A DNA stretch of 64,000 bases from Candidatus Cloacimonadota bacterium. Lineage in GTDB: Bacteria > Cloacimonadota > Cloacimonadia > Cloacimonadales > Cloacimonadaceae. Below are positions 55,027 through 63,625 of this stretch, piece by piece. The notes under the pieces are model-generated. The model was not told the DNA's origin and made no database searches. It worked only from the letters and a program-made list of their open reading frames with translations. The position numbers and the translations under genes were made by a program. The stretch covers positions 20,568 through 84,567 of the forward strand of contig JALOBT010000005.1 of NCBI GenBank assembly GCA_023228125.1. Direction: 5' to 3'. Each line of letters opens with the position of its first letter. Within the stretch, counting starts at the first letter, position 1.

Positions 55027-55917
55027 ATGAATAAGTGGATACAAAAACACCTGGAACAGCTCAGCACAGAGGGTAAAAGCCCGCGCACGATAGAAGGTTA
55101 TCGCATTGATCTTCAGCAATTTGAGGACTATCTGGAGAATGAACTGGGCAGCTTTACGATCACTGATATCTCCCATATACATATTCGTGGGTTTTTGCGC
55201 TGGCTTTCTGAGCGACCGGATTGCAATCGCACGCTTTCCCGAAAACTTTCGGCTCTGGCCACATGGTTCAAATATCTCAAAATCCAGGGGCAGATCCAGG
55301 ACAATCCCATGCGCAAGATCCGCCGTCCCAAATATGAGAAGAAATTGCCCAAGTTCTTTTCGGAAGAAGAGATGCAGGCACTGCTGCGGATTCCGGATAC
55401 CAGCAGCAAATTCGGCCTGCGCAACCGGGCAATATTGGAGCTGCTCTACAGCTGCGGCTTGCGTTTGATGGAGCTGGCCGGGTTCAGGCTCAGCGATATA
55501 GACCAGCGCAAGAAGCTGATCCGGGTGATCGGTAAAGGCAATAAACAGCGGCTGATCCCGATAGGTTCCTTTGCCCTGGAGAGCCTGAATGAATATCTGA
55601 AAATGCGCCCCGATTTTGTCACAGAAGAGAGCTCGGACAAGGTCTTTCTCACCCGCAACGGCAAGGATTTTGATTCCAAGCAGCTCAGGACTATCCTCAT
55701 GCGCTATATAGCTTTGATCGCCCGCGAAAAAGGCTATTCTCCGCACACCATCCGGCATTCTTTTGCCACCCATCTTTTGTCGCATGGCGCAGATATCATG
55801 GCCATCAAGGAGATGCTGGGCCACGAATATCTCTCCACCACCGAGAAATATACCCATCTTAGCCTGGCAGATATCAAAGCTGCTTATGAAAAGGGGCATC
55901 CCCGCAGCGGAGAATAA
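55027..55917 (+). CDS. xerD: XerC/D-like tyrosine recombinase
   Basis: 296 residues, the XerC/D length. A SAM-like N-terminal core-binding domain (1-95) is followed by the catalytic domain. All catalytic residues are visible: Arg146 in CGLRLMEL, Lys170 in GKGNK, His240 and Arg243 in SPHTIRHSFATHLL, His266 in LGHEYLS, Tyr275 in TTEKYTH. It would resolve chromosome dimers at dif or integrate elements. The close Xer pattern favours the former, and XerC versus XerD cannot be decided. It is transcribed opposite to both neighbours. AAGGAAGTG lies before ATG 55027. Confidence 0.92.
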   Translation: MNKWIQKHLEQLSTEGKSPRTIEGYRIDLQQFEDYLENELGSFTITDISHIHIRGFLRWLSERPDCNRTLSRKLSALATWFKYLKIQGQIQDNPMRKIRRPKYEKKLPKFFSEEEMQALLRIPDTSSKFGLRNRAILELLYSCGLRLMELAGFRLSDIDQRKKLIRVIGKGNKQRLIPIGSFALESLNEYLKMRPDFVTEESSDKVFLTRNGKDFDSKQLRTILMRYIALIAREKGYSPHTIRHSFATHLLSHGADIMAIKEMLGHEYLSTTEKYTHLSLADIKAAYEKGHPRSGE

Positions 55918-55929
55918 GACACAAGCAAA

Positions 55930-55957
55930 GAGGCTGCAGCCTATTAGCCACAGCCTC
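55930..55957. terminator. Weak hairpin between convergent xer and mrp genes
   Basis: GAGGCTG (55930-55936) pairs with CAGCCTC (55951-55957) over a 14-base loop. Read on the minus strand it is followed by TTTGCTTG, so it could end the Mrp transcript. The stem is short. Confidence 0.4.
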
Positions 55958-55988
55958 ATATAAGTTCAACACATCGTGAACTGCTTAG

Positions 55989-56816
55989 TTATGCTTCTTT
56001 TTTCTCTTCAGGCTCTTCAATCTTTTCCATTACCTTCAGGACCATTTCCATGAGGGCCTGAGCGGCTGGAAGCTTGTTGTAGAAATAGATGTAGGGCTTG
56101 CCTTCATCGCCAGAGGCCACAATGTTGGGATCCAGTTCCAGCTCTGCTAAAAGGTCGATCTGATGATCAAAGATCAGCTTTTCGATGCCTTTACCGCTAA
56201 AGATCTGGGTGACTTCGCCGCATTTCGGACAGCGGAAATACTTCATGTTTTCCACAAAGCCCAGGATGGGAACCTTGAGCTGTTGAGCAAAATTCACCGA
56301 TTTCTTCACGTCCAGAATAGCCAGATCCTGTGGGGTGGTAACTATCACAGCTCCATCCACATGTCCCAGAGTCTGCACGATGGAAAGCGGTTCATCACCG
56401 GTTCCGGGAGGGAGATCTACGATGAGATAATCAAGTTCAGGCCACTCAAAATCGCTGAAAAACTGCTTGATCAGCGCCATTTTCAAGGGGCCTCTCCAGA
56501 TCAACGCGCTATCTTCTGAGCTTATCAATGATGCCACAGAGAGCACATACAGATTTGAGAGCACTTTGATAGGAGCCGGTTTACCACTATCGGAGACGGG
56601 AATTCCCATTCCCTCAATTCCAGTAAGTTTGGCCACTGAAGGGCCGTGCACATCGGCATCCAGGATGCCTACGCTCTTGCCCTGCATGGCCAAGCCATAA
56701 GCCAGATTGACGGCTACGAAGCTTTTTCCCACTCCGCCTTTGCCACTCATCACCATGATGCGATGTTTGATCTTTTTCAGGTTCTCTTGAACCTGTAAGT
56801 CTTTATCGTCTGCCAT
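55989..56816 (-). CDS. mrp: Mrp/NBP35-type P-loop ATPase
   Basis: 275 residues. Walker A KGGVGKS at 26-32 in VMSGKGGVGKSFVAVNLAY, then DADVHGPSVAKLTGI, DLPPGTGDEPLSIVQ and FVENMKYFRCPKCGEVTQIFSG with the CxxC that carries the bridging cluster in the ApbC/NBP35 family. It acts as an iron-sulfur scaffold or carrier. The 15-nt gap to the upstream NifX gene and the shared orientation make it the last gene of the Fe-S operon. A Glu/Lys-rich tail closes it (EKIEEPEEKKEA). Confidence 0.94.
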   Translation of the reverse strand: MADDKDLQVQENLKKIKHRIMVMSGKGGVGKSFVAVNLAYGLAMQGKSVGILDADVHGPSVAKLTGIEGMGIPVSDSGKPAPIKVLSNLYVLSVASLISSEDSALIWRGPLKMALIKQFFSDFEWPELDYLIVDLPPGTGDEPLSIVQTLGHVDGAVIVTTPQDLAILDVKKSVNFAQQLKVPILGFVENMKYFRCPKCGEVTQIFSGKGIEKLIFDHQIDLLAELELDPNIVASGDEGKPYIYFYNKLPAAQALMEMVLKVMEKIEEPEEKKEA

Positions 56817-56831
56817 TACTCTTCCTTTTTA

Positions 56832-57173
56832 TTATGCGCCTGGTTCCAGGGCATCGTCTTTATAAGCTTCATAGGCCTCGCGAATGCTCATGCCGCCTGC
56901 TCTGATAAAGATCTTCAGGGGCATTGTTTTGAGTATCCCCGCAGCGTTTCCGCCGGGGCCATTTCCTGTAATCAGAACATCAGCCTTGAATTCATGTATC
57001 TTTTGCGCAGTTTTGGGGCCGGCACCATGTGCCACTTCCATAATTTCACGATTGTCGTGTGCTACCAGTTCGTCTTTCTCTTCGTCATAGACCAGGATGT
57101 AGTCTGTGCGTCCAAAGCGGGGATCTATCTTAGCATCCCAGCCTTCACCTGTGGAAGTAAAGATGATTCTCAT
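56832..57173 (-). CDS. NifX/NifB-like dinitrogenase cofactor-family protein (second copy)
   Basis: 113 residues. MRIIFTSTGEGWDAKIDPRFGRTDYILVYD, EVAHGAGPKTAQKI, ADVLITGNGPGGNAAGILKTM and FIRAGGMSIREAYEAYKDDAL are the NifB/NifX/VnfX fold, which binds metal cofactors and occurs in orange protein (ORP). It has no cysteines, so any cofactor would be held by other ligands. ATG 57173 overlaps the upstream MinD-like stop by 4 nt. The paralog at 58890-59222 is only distantly similar. Confidence 0.9.
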   Translation of the reverse strand: MRIIFTSTGEGWDAKIDPRFGRTDYILVYDEEKDELVAHDNREIMEVAHGAGPKTAQKIHEFKADVLITGNGPGGNAAGILKTMPLKIFIRAGGMSIREAYEAYKDDALEPGA

Positions 57174-58042
57174 ATTTTCTCCTTGATGTCATGCCAATAC
57201 TCCGAAAAGATCGGCAGCCATCTTGTTTCATTTTCTTCTATCAGACAGCGTCCCATGGCGATAGCCTTATGAAAATCTTCCGCATAAGGAATATCTCCCA
57301 TGTGATGTATCTTGTTCTTTGCTAAATATTTGTGGATATCGCTGGTTACCCCAGGGTTGATATCCGCTTTATTGACTATGCAAGCGGAGGGAATCTGGAA
57401 TTTCGTGACCAATTCCTGCACCCGCTTCAGATCGCTGAGTCCGGACTTGCTGGACTCGGTTACTAAGATAACATAATCCGCTCCGGCCAGAGAAGCAATC
57501 ACGGGACAACCGATGCCAGGCGAACCATCCGCCAAAATATAAGCCTTCTGCTCTGTTTTAGCACGGGTTTTGGCTTCGCTTTTCACTTTTGCCACCAGTT
57601 TTCCGGAATTATCGGCTCCGATGCCCAGATGCGCATGCACCAGAGTGCAGCCATAGCGGGTATCGGAGATTAAGAATTTCCCCACATTTTGATCAATGAG
57701 GGTGATCGCATCCTGGGGACAAACATAATAGCAATAGCCGCAACCTTCGCATTCCAAATCTATTACGCGATATGTCTTCTCATGGGGCTCGATCGCAGCA
57801 AAGCGGCAGATTTGCTGGCACAGACCACAGGCAATGCATTTATCCGGGTCTATTTCGGCCAAAACTCCGCTGTAAAAATCCTGAACTTCGCTATTCTTAG
57901 GATTCAAAATCAGATGCAGATCAGCGGCATCCACATCGCAATCCGCCACTACCAGCTCTTCTTTGGCTACATAAGCCAGGGCTGCGCAGATCGAGCTCTT
58001 GCCGGTGCCGCCCTTTCCGGAGATGATTACTATCTCTTTCAT
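57170..58042 (-). CDS. MinD-superfamily ATPase with ferredoxin insert (second copy)
   Basis: 290 residues. Walker A SGKGGTGKSS begins at residue 8. A ferredoxin insert holds CIACGLCQQICRFAAI and CEGCGYCYYVCPQDAI (two 4Fe-4S motifs at about 70-116). The rest has DGSPGIGCPVIASLAGADYVILVTE and IVNKADINPGVTS, typical of the MinD/ParA-like family with ferredoxin domains. It overlaps both neighbours by 4 nt. Such paired ATPases form the ORP complex in sulfate reducers. They probably act in Fe-S or molybdenum-copper cluster handling. It is cytoplasmic. Confidence 0.92.
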   Translation of the reverse strand: MKEIVIISGKGGTGKSSICAALAYVAKEELVVADCDVDAADLHLILNPKNSEVQDFYSGVLAEIDPDKCIACGLCQQICRFAAIEPHEKTYRVIDLECEGCGYCYYVCPQDAITLIDQNVGKFLISDTRYGCTLVHAHLGIGADNSGKLVAKVKSEAKTRAKTEQKAYILADGSPGIGCPVIASLAGADYVILVTESSKSGLSDLKRVQELVTKFQIPSACIVNKADINPGVTSDIHKYLAKNKIHHMGDIPYAEDFHKAIAMGRCLIEENETRWLPIFSEYWHDIKEKI

Positions 58043-58890
58043 GACAAACTCCTTATCTTGCTCAAGATCTGATTTAAAGCCTCATCCACAGCCGGGACTT
58101 GCTGGTAAATGATCTCTCCCCGCGAATACATTTCGGCAATCTCTCTTTGATGAGGGATTTTAGCCAAAAGCTGGATCTTTTCTTTTTCCAAATACTTATA
58201 AATGTCGTTATTGCCGATTCCGTCTCGATTGATCACCACAGAGAAGGGCAGCCCAAGTTGGCGCACTGTTTCCACGGCCAGATTCAGATCAAAGAGTCCA
58301 AAAGGCGTGGGTTCGCTGATCAGGATCACATAATCCACCGTTTTCACCGCAGAAACCATCGCACAGGCCGTGCCGGGAGGGCTATCCAAAAGCTGCAATT
58401 CTTTATCGCCAAAATGCTCATCGGCAAATTCGAGGGTTCTTTCTATCAAAGGTGAAGACTGTTCCAAGCCAATATCCAGTTTGCTTTCGGTAAAATCCAG
58501 CTTGCCCAGTTTGAGGTGCCGGATTTCGCCCAGGGATTGCTGCTCCATCGGCAGAGCCTGCATGGGGCACAATTCACTGCAAGCATAGCAGGAATGGCAC
58601 AAAGGCGGCATCACCAGAATCATCTCGCCCAGCTTGATAATGGCGTTGAATTTGCACCAACTTATGCACTTGCCACAGAGATTACAGGCACCAGGATCCC
58701 AGATGGGAATCGCGCGTGTAACCTTATGGACATCAGCAGCATCGGCCTGGATAAAGATCCCGCCATTGGGTTCTTCCACATCCAGGTCCATGAGCAGGGT
58801 AGTCTGAGTTTCGGCGGCTTTTAGGGCCAGGTTGACCGCTAAAAAGGTTTTTCCTGTGCCACCCTTACCGCTGGCAATCGCTATCCGCAT
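58039..58890 (-). CDS. MinD-superfamily ATPase with ferredoxin insert (first copy)
   Basis: 283 residues from ATG 58890, overlapping the NifX-like stop by one base (TGATG). A TTG one codon earlier is not preferred. Walker A ASGKGGTGKTFLAVNLAL near residue 7, MDLDVEEPNGG near 35, ferredoxin motifs CNLCGKCISWCKFNAI and CHSCYACSELCP (about 70-107), then DSPPGTACAMVSAVKTVDYVILISEPTPFG. Its sequence differs from the second copy but the layout is the same, so the two may form a hetero-complex. The stop overlaps the second copy by 4 nt. Confidence 0.92.
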   Translation of the reverse strand: MRIAIASGKGGTGKTFLAVNLALKAAETQTTLLMDLDVEEPNGGIFIQADAADVHKVTRAIPIWDPGACNLCGKCISWCKFNAIIKLGEMILVMPPLCHSCYACSELCPMQALPMEQQSLGEIRHLKLGKLDFTESKLDIGLEQSSPLIERTLEFADEHFGDKELQLLDSPPGTACAMVSAVKTVDYVILISEPTPFGLFDLNLAVETVRQLGLPFSVVINRDGIGNNDIYKYLEKEKIQLLAKIPHQREIAEMYSRGEIIYQQVPAVDEALNQILSKIRSLS

Positions 58891-59222
58891 CAATGATCAC
58901 AAGGGTTCGCGCCGGATTCAAGCTTGTCCTGCAAATACTTTTCTACCAGTTCTTTAAGAGGAAGCGGACACATGCCGATGAGGACTTTAATCCCATTTTG
59001 CTGCATCAATTGCTGGGCTTTCATGCCCATGCCGCCAGAAATAACGACGGTTACGCCCAATTCGTGTAAAAACCGGGGATGTGAACCGGGCTCGTGCGCC
59101 GGCGGATTGACCATTTCTTCGTGTGTGATCTTGTTATCCTCGACTGTAAAGACTGCGAAAGCCTCACAATGTCCGAAGTGTTCGCTGATTACTCCAGCGG
59201 TGGTTGAAATTGCTATTTTCAT
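58890..59222 (-). CDS. NifX-family protein (first copy)
   Basis: 110 residues. MKIAISTTAGVISEHFGHCEAFAVFTVEDNKI, GSHPRFLHELGVTVVISGGMGMKAQQLMQQNGI and LIGMCPLPLKELVEKYLQ (in parts) match the NifX/dinitrogenase-iron-molybdenum domain. The HFGHCEAF segment with a His-Cys pair is typical of the ORP-like branch and could bind metal. A GANPCDH tail adds a Cys and a His. It lies 28 bases downstream of the DUF134 regulator and overlaps the first MinD-like gene by one base. Confidence 0.9.
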   Translation of the reverse strand: MKIAISTTAGVISEHFGHCEAFAVFTVEDNKITHEEMVNPPAHEPGSHPRFLHELGVTVVISGGMGMKAQQLMQQNGIKVLIGMCPLPLKELVEKYLQDKLESGANPCDH

Positions 59223-59250
59223 TTATTCTCCTATGGTTTTTTTATATTTT

Positions 59251-59697
59251 TTATCGGCAACGGCGACAGTGGCGGCAACCGCGTACAAAGCAGTCTGACA
59301 AAGAGATGATTTTGGTGGATCCACATGCGATGCAGACCAGGGGTTTCTCTTCATCCACAGGCAGATTCACACGATGCAGACAGTCTTCGCATTGATAATA
59401 ATGCCGGACCATGCGCACATCTCCACCCTCGATCAAAAAGCTGCGGCCTTCTACCAAAGCGGTACTGATTTTACTGCGAGCACTGTTGTAAATACGGGTC
59501 ACAGTGGGGCGAGAGACATCCATCATCTCTGCCACTTCTTCGTGGATTTTCTGCTCGTAATCGATCAAGCGCAGTACCTCATATTCTTCGAGCTTGAGGA
59601 TCACCGCCTGACGGTAATTCGCCCTCATCGAAAGTGGACGAAAGCCCTTTACTACCGGCATGTCATGCAGGGTTCGTAAAGTTTTGGCTCGGGCCAT
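59251..59697 (-). CDS. DUF134 helix-turn-helix regulator
   Basis: 148 residues from ATG 59697 with AAAGGAGACAAT upstream. A longer frame from 59778 would include the promoter described below. Layout: family start RPLSMRANYRQAVILKLEEYEVLRLID, a helix-turn-helix (about 38-80: HEEVAEMMDVSRPTVTRIYNSARSK) and a Cys-rich zinc-ribbon-like part with Cys103/106 and Cys122/125, ending GCRHCRRCR. DUF134 genes often sit with NifX, MinD and Mrp genes. It is the most likely regulator of this operon and may control itself through the palindrome in its promoter. Cysteines suggest redox or metal sensing. Confidence 0.9.
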   Translation of the reverse strand: MARAKTLRTLHDMPVVKGFRPLSMRANYRQAVILKLEEYEVLRLIDYEQKIHEEVAEMMDVSRPTVTRIYNSARSKISTALVEGRSFLIEGGDVRMVRHYYQCEDCLHRVNLPVDEEKPLVCIACGSTKIISLSDCFVRGCRHCRRCR

Positions 59698-59734
59698 ATT
59701 GTCTCCTTTGCATCTTGTTTCACTGAAGTTTTCA

Positions 59735-59778
59735 AGTGAACTTATGTTCACTAAAGCCAAGCCCCTGTTTTTTGTCAA
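59735..59778 (-). promoter_or_regulatory. Promoter and palindromic operator of the DUF134/Fe-S operon
   Basis: On the minus strand TTGACA (59778-59773), 17 bases, TTTAGT (59755-59750), with the ATG 53 bases downstream. Overlapping the -10 and start region is AGTGAAC-ATAA-GTTCACT (59752-59735), a 7-bp inverted repeat. A further half-site AGTGAA occurs at 59724-59719. The location suits a repressor, likely the DUF134 protein itself, though this is inferred. Confidence 0.6.
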
Positions 59779-59782
59779 GCTC

Positions 59783-60170
59783 GATTTTTAATCACATTAT
59801 TAATTACAAGATACCTCATATTCTGCTTCAACCAAACTTCATTAGGAGCCCTAAACACCCTCATTTTAAGGCTGTCCTAAATAAAATGGAATTATTCTTA
59901 TTGAGAATTATCGGTGCCTGCCGAAAAGATTCTTACTGCATGCTATGTTAGAAGCTTGTTCAATGCCCAAGGCAGAGCCAGGTCTGCTCTCCTGTTTTGG
60001 CCGTTTTGAAATTGTTGAAAGGTAAGCATAAGCCGCCTCATGACCTGTCTCCTGAGTAGAAAAATGCCAGAAAAACACAGAAATGTCTGCCTATGCAGAA
60101 ATAATCCTTGCCAAAAGAACGATATTTTGTTTTTAGGTTATACAAATGCTTTGTTGAGGAAGGATATCAA
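59783..60170. other. Divergent intergenic region
   Basis: AT-rich, 388 bases between the Fe-S operon promoter and the lipoprotein gene. An imperfect inverted repeat ATTATTCT-N5-AGAATTAT (59891-59911) is the only structure seen. No small gene with a ribosome site was recognised apart from the lipoprotein start at 60171. Confidence 0.5.
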
Positions 60171-60875
60171 ATGAAACGGCTTGTAATCAGCATTCTGGCG
60201 CTGATAACGCTCTGCGGATGCGTGCACTATGATGAAGAGCTCTGGCTGCATAGAGACGGCTCAGGCAAGGCCAAGTTGCGCATTGTTTACAGGTCGCCTT
60301 ATGAGAACCCCGAAGAGATTTTGAGTAAAGCAGGCCTTCCCGGCATCAATCTGATCAGCTACAATGTCCAACGCAAAGGGGCTGACGTAATCTACGATAT
60401 CACCTTCAAATTCAAGAACATAGAAGCTTTTAACAATGTGAATGATCAGCTTGGAGCGGCAGATTTTTGGGGAAAGATCACGCTCAACAAAGAGCCTGGG
60501 CGCAAGATTACCTTCCAACGCCGGATCGCCCTGGGCAGTGCTGAGGGAGGCGATGATCTGGAAAACTATTTTAGCCAGATTCATACCGATCATCCTATCT
60601 GGAATTATAAGCTGCACATTCCCTGGAAGATCGTTAAGACAAATGCCCTACCCGAAAATGCGGATCTCAAAGGCAAGACTCTTTCCTGGAGCTATGACAC
60701 TGCCAAGATGTGGAATACCCATGAGCTGATGACTGCGGAATTTGAAAAGGAACTGCCCTGGTTTGTCTTTGTGGTGGGCGCGGTAGTCCTGCTGCTGATC
60801 CTCTTCGTGATCTACTGGCTGTTTCGCATTGGCAAACGTTCTTATCTTTTGGAGCAGCAAAAACAGCTCCCTTAG
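60171..60875 (+). CDS. Membrane lipoprotein with C-terminal transmembrane segment
   Basis: 234 residues from ATG 60171, with GAGGAAGGAT 7 bases upstream. The frame could extend back to 60108 but lacks a signal. The lipobox TLCGC gives Cys17. The middle (about 25-190) is a mixed domain (ELWLHRDGSGKAKLRIVYRSP, VIYDITFKFKNIEAFNNV, RKITFQRRIALGS) without a recognised family. Near the end is one membrane segment (WFVFVVGAVVLLLILFVIYW) and a basic tail (RIGKRSYLLEQQKQLP). The result is a lipid-anchored and membrane-anchored envelope protein, function unknown. It converges on polA, the stops overlapping by 4 nt. Confidence 0.72.
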   Translation: MKRLVISILALITLCGCVHYDEELWLHRDGSGKAKLRIVYRSPYENPEEILSKAGLPGINLISYNVQRKGADVIYDITFKFKNIEAFNNVNDQLGAADFWGKITLNKEPGRKITFQRRIALGSAEGGDDLENYFSQIHTDHPIWNYKLHIPWKIVKTNALPENADLKGKTLSWSYDTAKMWNTHELMTAEFEKELPWFVFVVGAVVLLLILFVIYWLFRIGKRSYLLEQQKQLP

Positions 60876-63625
60876 TGGGCTTCATACCAGTTTTTACCGA
60901 TTCCGATATCCACAGATAAACGCACCGCAGGCCGGTACTCCTCCGGCAAAGCTGCCTCCATCTCTTCGCGCACCAAGTGCTCTGCTTGCTCTACAAAATC
61001 CTGGTGAACTTCAAAGACCAGCTCGTCGTGCACTTGCATGATCATGCGGATTTTGGGCTCGGCCTGAATCCTCGCATGGATGCTAAGCATCGCTCTTTTG
61101 ATGATATCCGCCGCCGTTCCCTGAATGGGCATATTTACCGCAATTCTCTCGGCCTCGCTGCTGCTGCCTTTATTTTTGCTAAGGATGCCAGGCAGATCCA
61201 GCACCCTGCCAAACAAAGTGGTAGCGTGGCCTGTGCTTTGGGCTTTGGCGATGCACTCCGCCTTATATTTGCTGATGGCGGGAAATTGAGCGAAGTAATT
61301 CTCGATCATAGTCTTGGCTTCATTCTGAGAGATGCTGAGTTCCCGCGCCAGTTTGCGCTGTCCCATGCCATACATAAGCCCGAAATTGATGGTTTTGGCA
61401 GCCCGGCGCATATCGCTGCTTACGTCTTTCAGATCTACGCCATTGATCTGAGCCGCAGTCTGTTTGTGAATATCGATACCTTCATGGAAGGCCTGTAGCA
61501 GCTTTTCATCGCCGGACATCAGGGCCAGGAGTCTGAGCTCGATCTGCGAATAATCCGCGGCCATAATCAGATAGTCCGCTTTCCCAGCTATAAAAGCTTT
61601 GCGGACTTCGCGTCCGATTTTCGTGCGGACAGGGATGTTTTGCAGATTGGGATTGGTAGAGGACAGCCGGCCCGTGGAGGCCACACATTGATTGAAGGAG
61701 GAGTGAATGCGCTGTGTGACAGGATTCACCAGCCGGGGCAGAGCGCTGACGTAGGTATTTTCCAGCTTCACCAACTGCCGGTAATCTATGATCTTGGAGG
61801 CAATCTCATAATCTTCAGCGAGTGCTTCCAAAACGCTATTATCGGTGGAATAGCCGGTTTTTGTTTTCTTTTTTGAGGGCAATTTCAGCTCTTCAAAGAG
61901 TAATCTGGCCAATTGCTGGGTGCTGTTCAGATTAAAATCATATCCCGAAATTTCATAGATTTCTTCGGTGAGCCTTTTGATCTCGATATTGAGCTGGTGC
62001 GAGATCTCGGAAAGCATCTTCTCATCTATGCTTACGCCCAGCTCTTCCATGTGCATGAGCACAGGCATCAAGGGCATATCCAACTCATAAAAGACCTTTT
62101 TGGCGGGACTATGCTCCAGCCGGCCTCGATAAATCCTGTACAAAGCCAGAGTAGCCCAAGCGTCTTCTGCCGCATAGAAATAGGCATCCGACACTGAGAC
62201 CAGATCAAAACTGATTTGCTTGGCGCCTTTGCCGATCAAATCTGTGATGGGCAACATGCGATAGCCCAGCTCGCGGGCGGCACAATCATCCAGCGAGAAG
62301 GTAAAGAAGCCGGCATCCAATACGTAGGCGGCGATCATGGTATCAAAGAAAGGCTGGGGGATCAGCCAGCCCTGACGCTTCAGGATCATCCGGTCAAACT
62401 TCAGGTTATGACCTACTATAATCTTGCCTCTCAAGGCCTTGGACAAAGCCTCTATAGTCTGTCTGAGAGGAAGATTATCTGCCATCTGATGCCCCAAGGG
62501 CAGATAGTAGGCCTTACTGGACTCCCAGCATAGTGAAATCCCCACCAGGGCCGCACTGGTCCAATCCAGGGAATCGGTCTCGGTATCCAGGCTGAGCACA
62601 TCCACCTTTTCCAGCTCTTTGAGCAGGGTATCAAAACGCCCCTTATCCACCAGGATAGCCTCAAATTCCGGCTTAGTCTCTGTAGCAACCGGCTCTTTCG
62701 AAGGCTCTGCAATATCAAAGATATCCGCTTGCTGTTCAGGTGCTTCCGCCTTTTTATCTCCCTTCAGAAAGCGTGATTCTATCCTGCGTTGCAAGGTGCT
62801 GAGTTCGTAACGCTTCATAAAAGGCAAGGCTTGGCTTAAACGATTGGGCTCGAAGTAAAGCGTATCCCTGGCAGGAAGCTTCAGATCCGCATCCAGCACT
62901 ATCCGCGCCAAATGCTGAGAGAGGAAGGCATTATCTTTGTTTTCAATCAGTTTACCTCGGAACTTGGGATCCACTTCATCAATGTGCTGATAGATCTCCT
63001 GAAGGCTCTGGTATTCTTCCAGCAGCTTTTGCGCAGATACCGGGCCGATGCCGCGCACGCCGGGGATATTGTCCGAGCTGTCTCCCATCAGGGCCAAATA
63101 ATCGATAAATTGCTGCGGCTGCACCCCGTATTTCTCATATACGGCCTTGCTATCCAAAAAGTTATCCTTCATGGGATCATACATTCCGCTGCCGTCTTCG
63201 ATGAGCTGGCAATAGTCCTTATCGCTGGTCACATACACGATCTCAAAATCACTCTTGAAATGCTCGCCCATCGTGCCCAAGGCGTCATCGGCCTCATAGC
63301 CATCTGCACCCACCTGGGGGATCTTGATCAGCTCAAAAAACTCCAGGACCGCTGGCAATTGCGCCACCAAATCCTCCGGCATGGGAGGACGGTTTGCCTT
63401 GTATTCTTTATAGTCTATATGCCTGAAAGTAGGGGCTTTACGGTCAAAGGCGATGGCGATGTATTTGGCCTCCATCTTGTCTATAAGAGTCAGGAAGGAA
63501 TTGATCACGCCAAAGATCGCAGAAGTGTTTTCCTGACGGCTGTTGATCAGCGGATTGCGGATGAAGGCAAAGTAAGCGCGATAAAACAGCGCGCTGCCAT
63601 CGATGAGATAGAGTTTATCTTTCAT
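60872..63625 (-). CDS. polA: DNA polymerase I
   Basis: 917 residues with all three domains. The 5'-nuclease (about 1-290) has DGSALFYRAYFAF and DKDYCQLIEDGSGMYDP. The 3'-5' exonuclease (about 320-510) keeps D347 and E349 in LDTETDS, VGHNLKFDRM and a YAAEDAWA motif, so proofreading looks active. The polymerase domain has motif A with D691 (ADYSQIELR), the O-helix RRAAKTINFGLMYGMG and motif C with D867 (VHDEL). It serves in repair and Okazaki-fragment maturation. A charged linker (EAPEQQADIFDIAEPSKEP) joins the first two domains. The start is ATG 63625 with GGACAAGACAGATT upstream. Confidence 0.97.
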   Translation of the reverse strand: MKDKLYLIDGSALFYRAYFAFIRNPLINSRQENTSAIFGVINSFLTLIDKMEAKYIAIAFDRKAPTFRHIDYKEYKANRPPMPEDLVAQLPAVLEFFELIKIPQVGADGYEADDALGTMGEHFKSDFEIVYVTSDKDYCQLIEDGSGMYDPMKDNFLDSKAVYEKYGVQPQQFIDYLALMGDSSDNIPGVRGIGPVSAQKLLEEYQSLQEIYQHIDEVDPKFRGKLIENKDNAFLSQHLARIVLDADLKLPARDTLYFEPNRLSQALPFMKRYELSTLQRRIESRFLKGDKKAEAPEQQADIFDIAEPSKEPVATETKPEFEAILVDKGRFDTLLKELEKVDVLSLDTETDSLDWTSAALVGISLCWESSKAYYLPLGHQMADNLPLRQTIEALSKALRGKIIVGHNLKFDRMILKRQGWLIPQPFFDTMIAAYVLDAGFFTFSLDDCAARELGYRMLPITDLIGKGAKQISFDLVSVSDAYFYAAEDAWATLALYRIYRGRLEHSPAKKVFYELDMPLMPVLMHMEELGVSIDEKMLSEISHQLNIEIKRLTEEIYEISGYDFNLNSTQQLARLLFEELKLPSKKKTKTGYSTDNSVLEALAEDYEIASKIIDYRQLVKLENTYVSALPRLVNPVTQRIHSSFNQCVASTGRLSSTNPNLQNIPVRTKIGREVRKAFIAGKADYLIMAADYSQIELRLLALMSGDEKLLQAFHEGIDIHKQTAAQINGVDLKDVSSDMRRAAKTINFGLMYGMGQRKLARELSISQNEAKTMIENYFAQFPAISKYKAECIAKAQSTGHATTLFGRVLDLPGILSKNKGSSSEAERIAVNMPIQGTAADIIKRAMLSIHARIQAEPKIRMIMQVHDELVFEVHQDFVEQAEHLVREEMEAALPEEYRPAVRLSVDIGIGKNWYEAH

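Noticed and set aside
54979..55959. Minus-strand frame of 326 codons over the xer gene
   Set aside because: It is antisense to a complete tyrosine recombinase with all catalytic residues.
59891..59911. Fur-box-like AT-rich inverted repeat
   Set aside because: One mismatch in 8-base arms and only loose resemblance to Fur sites; AT-rich sequence produces such matches by chance.
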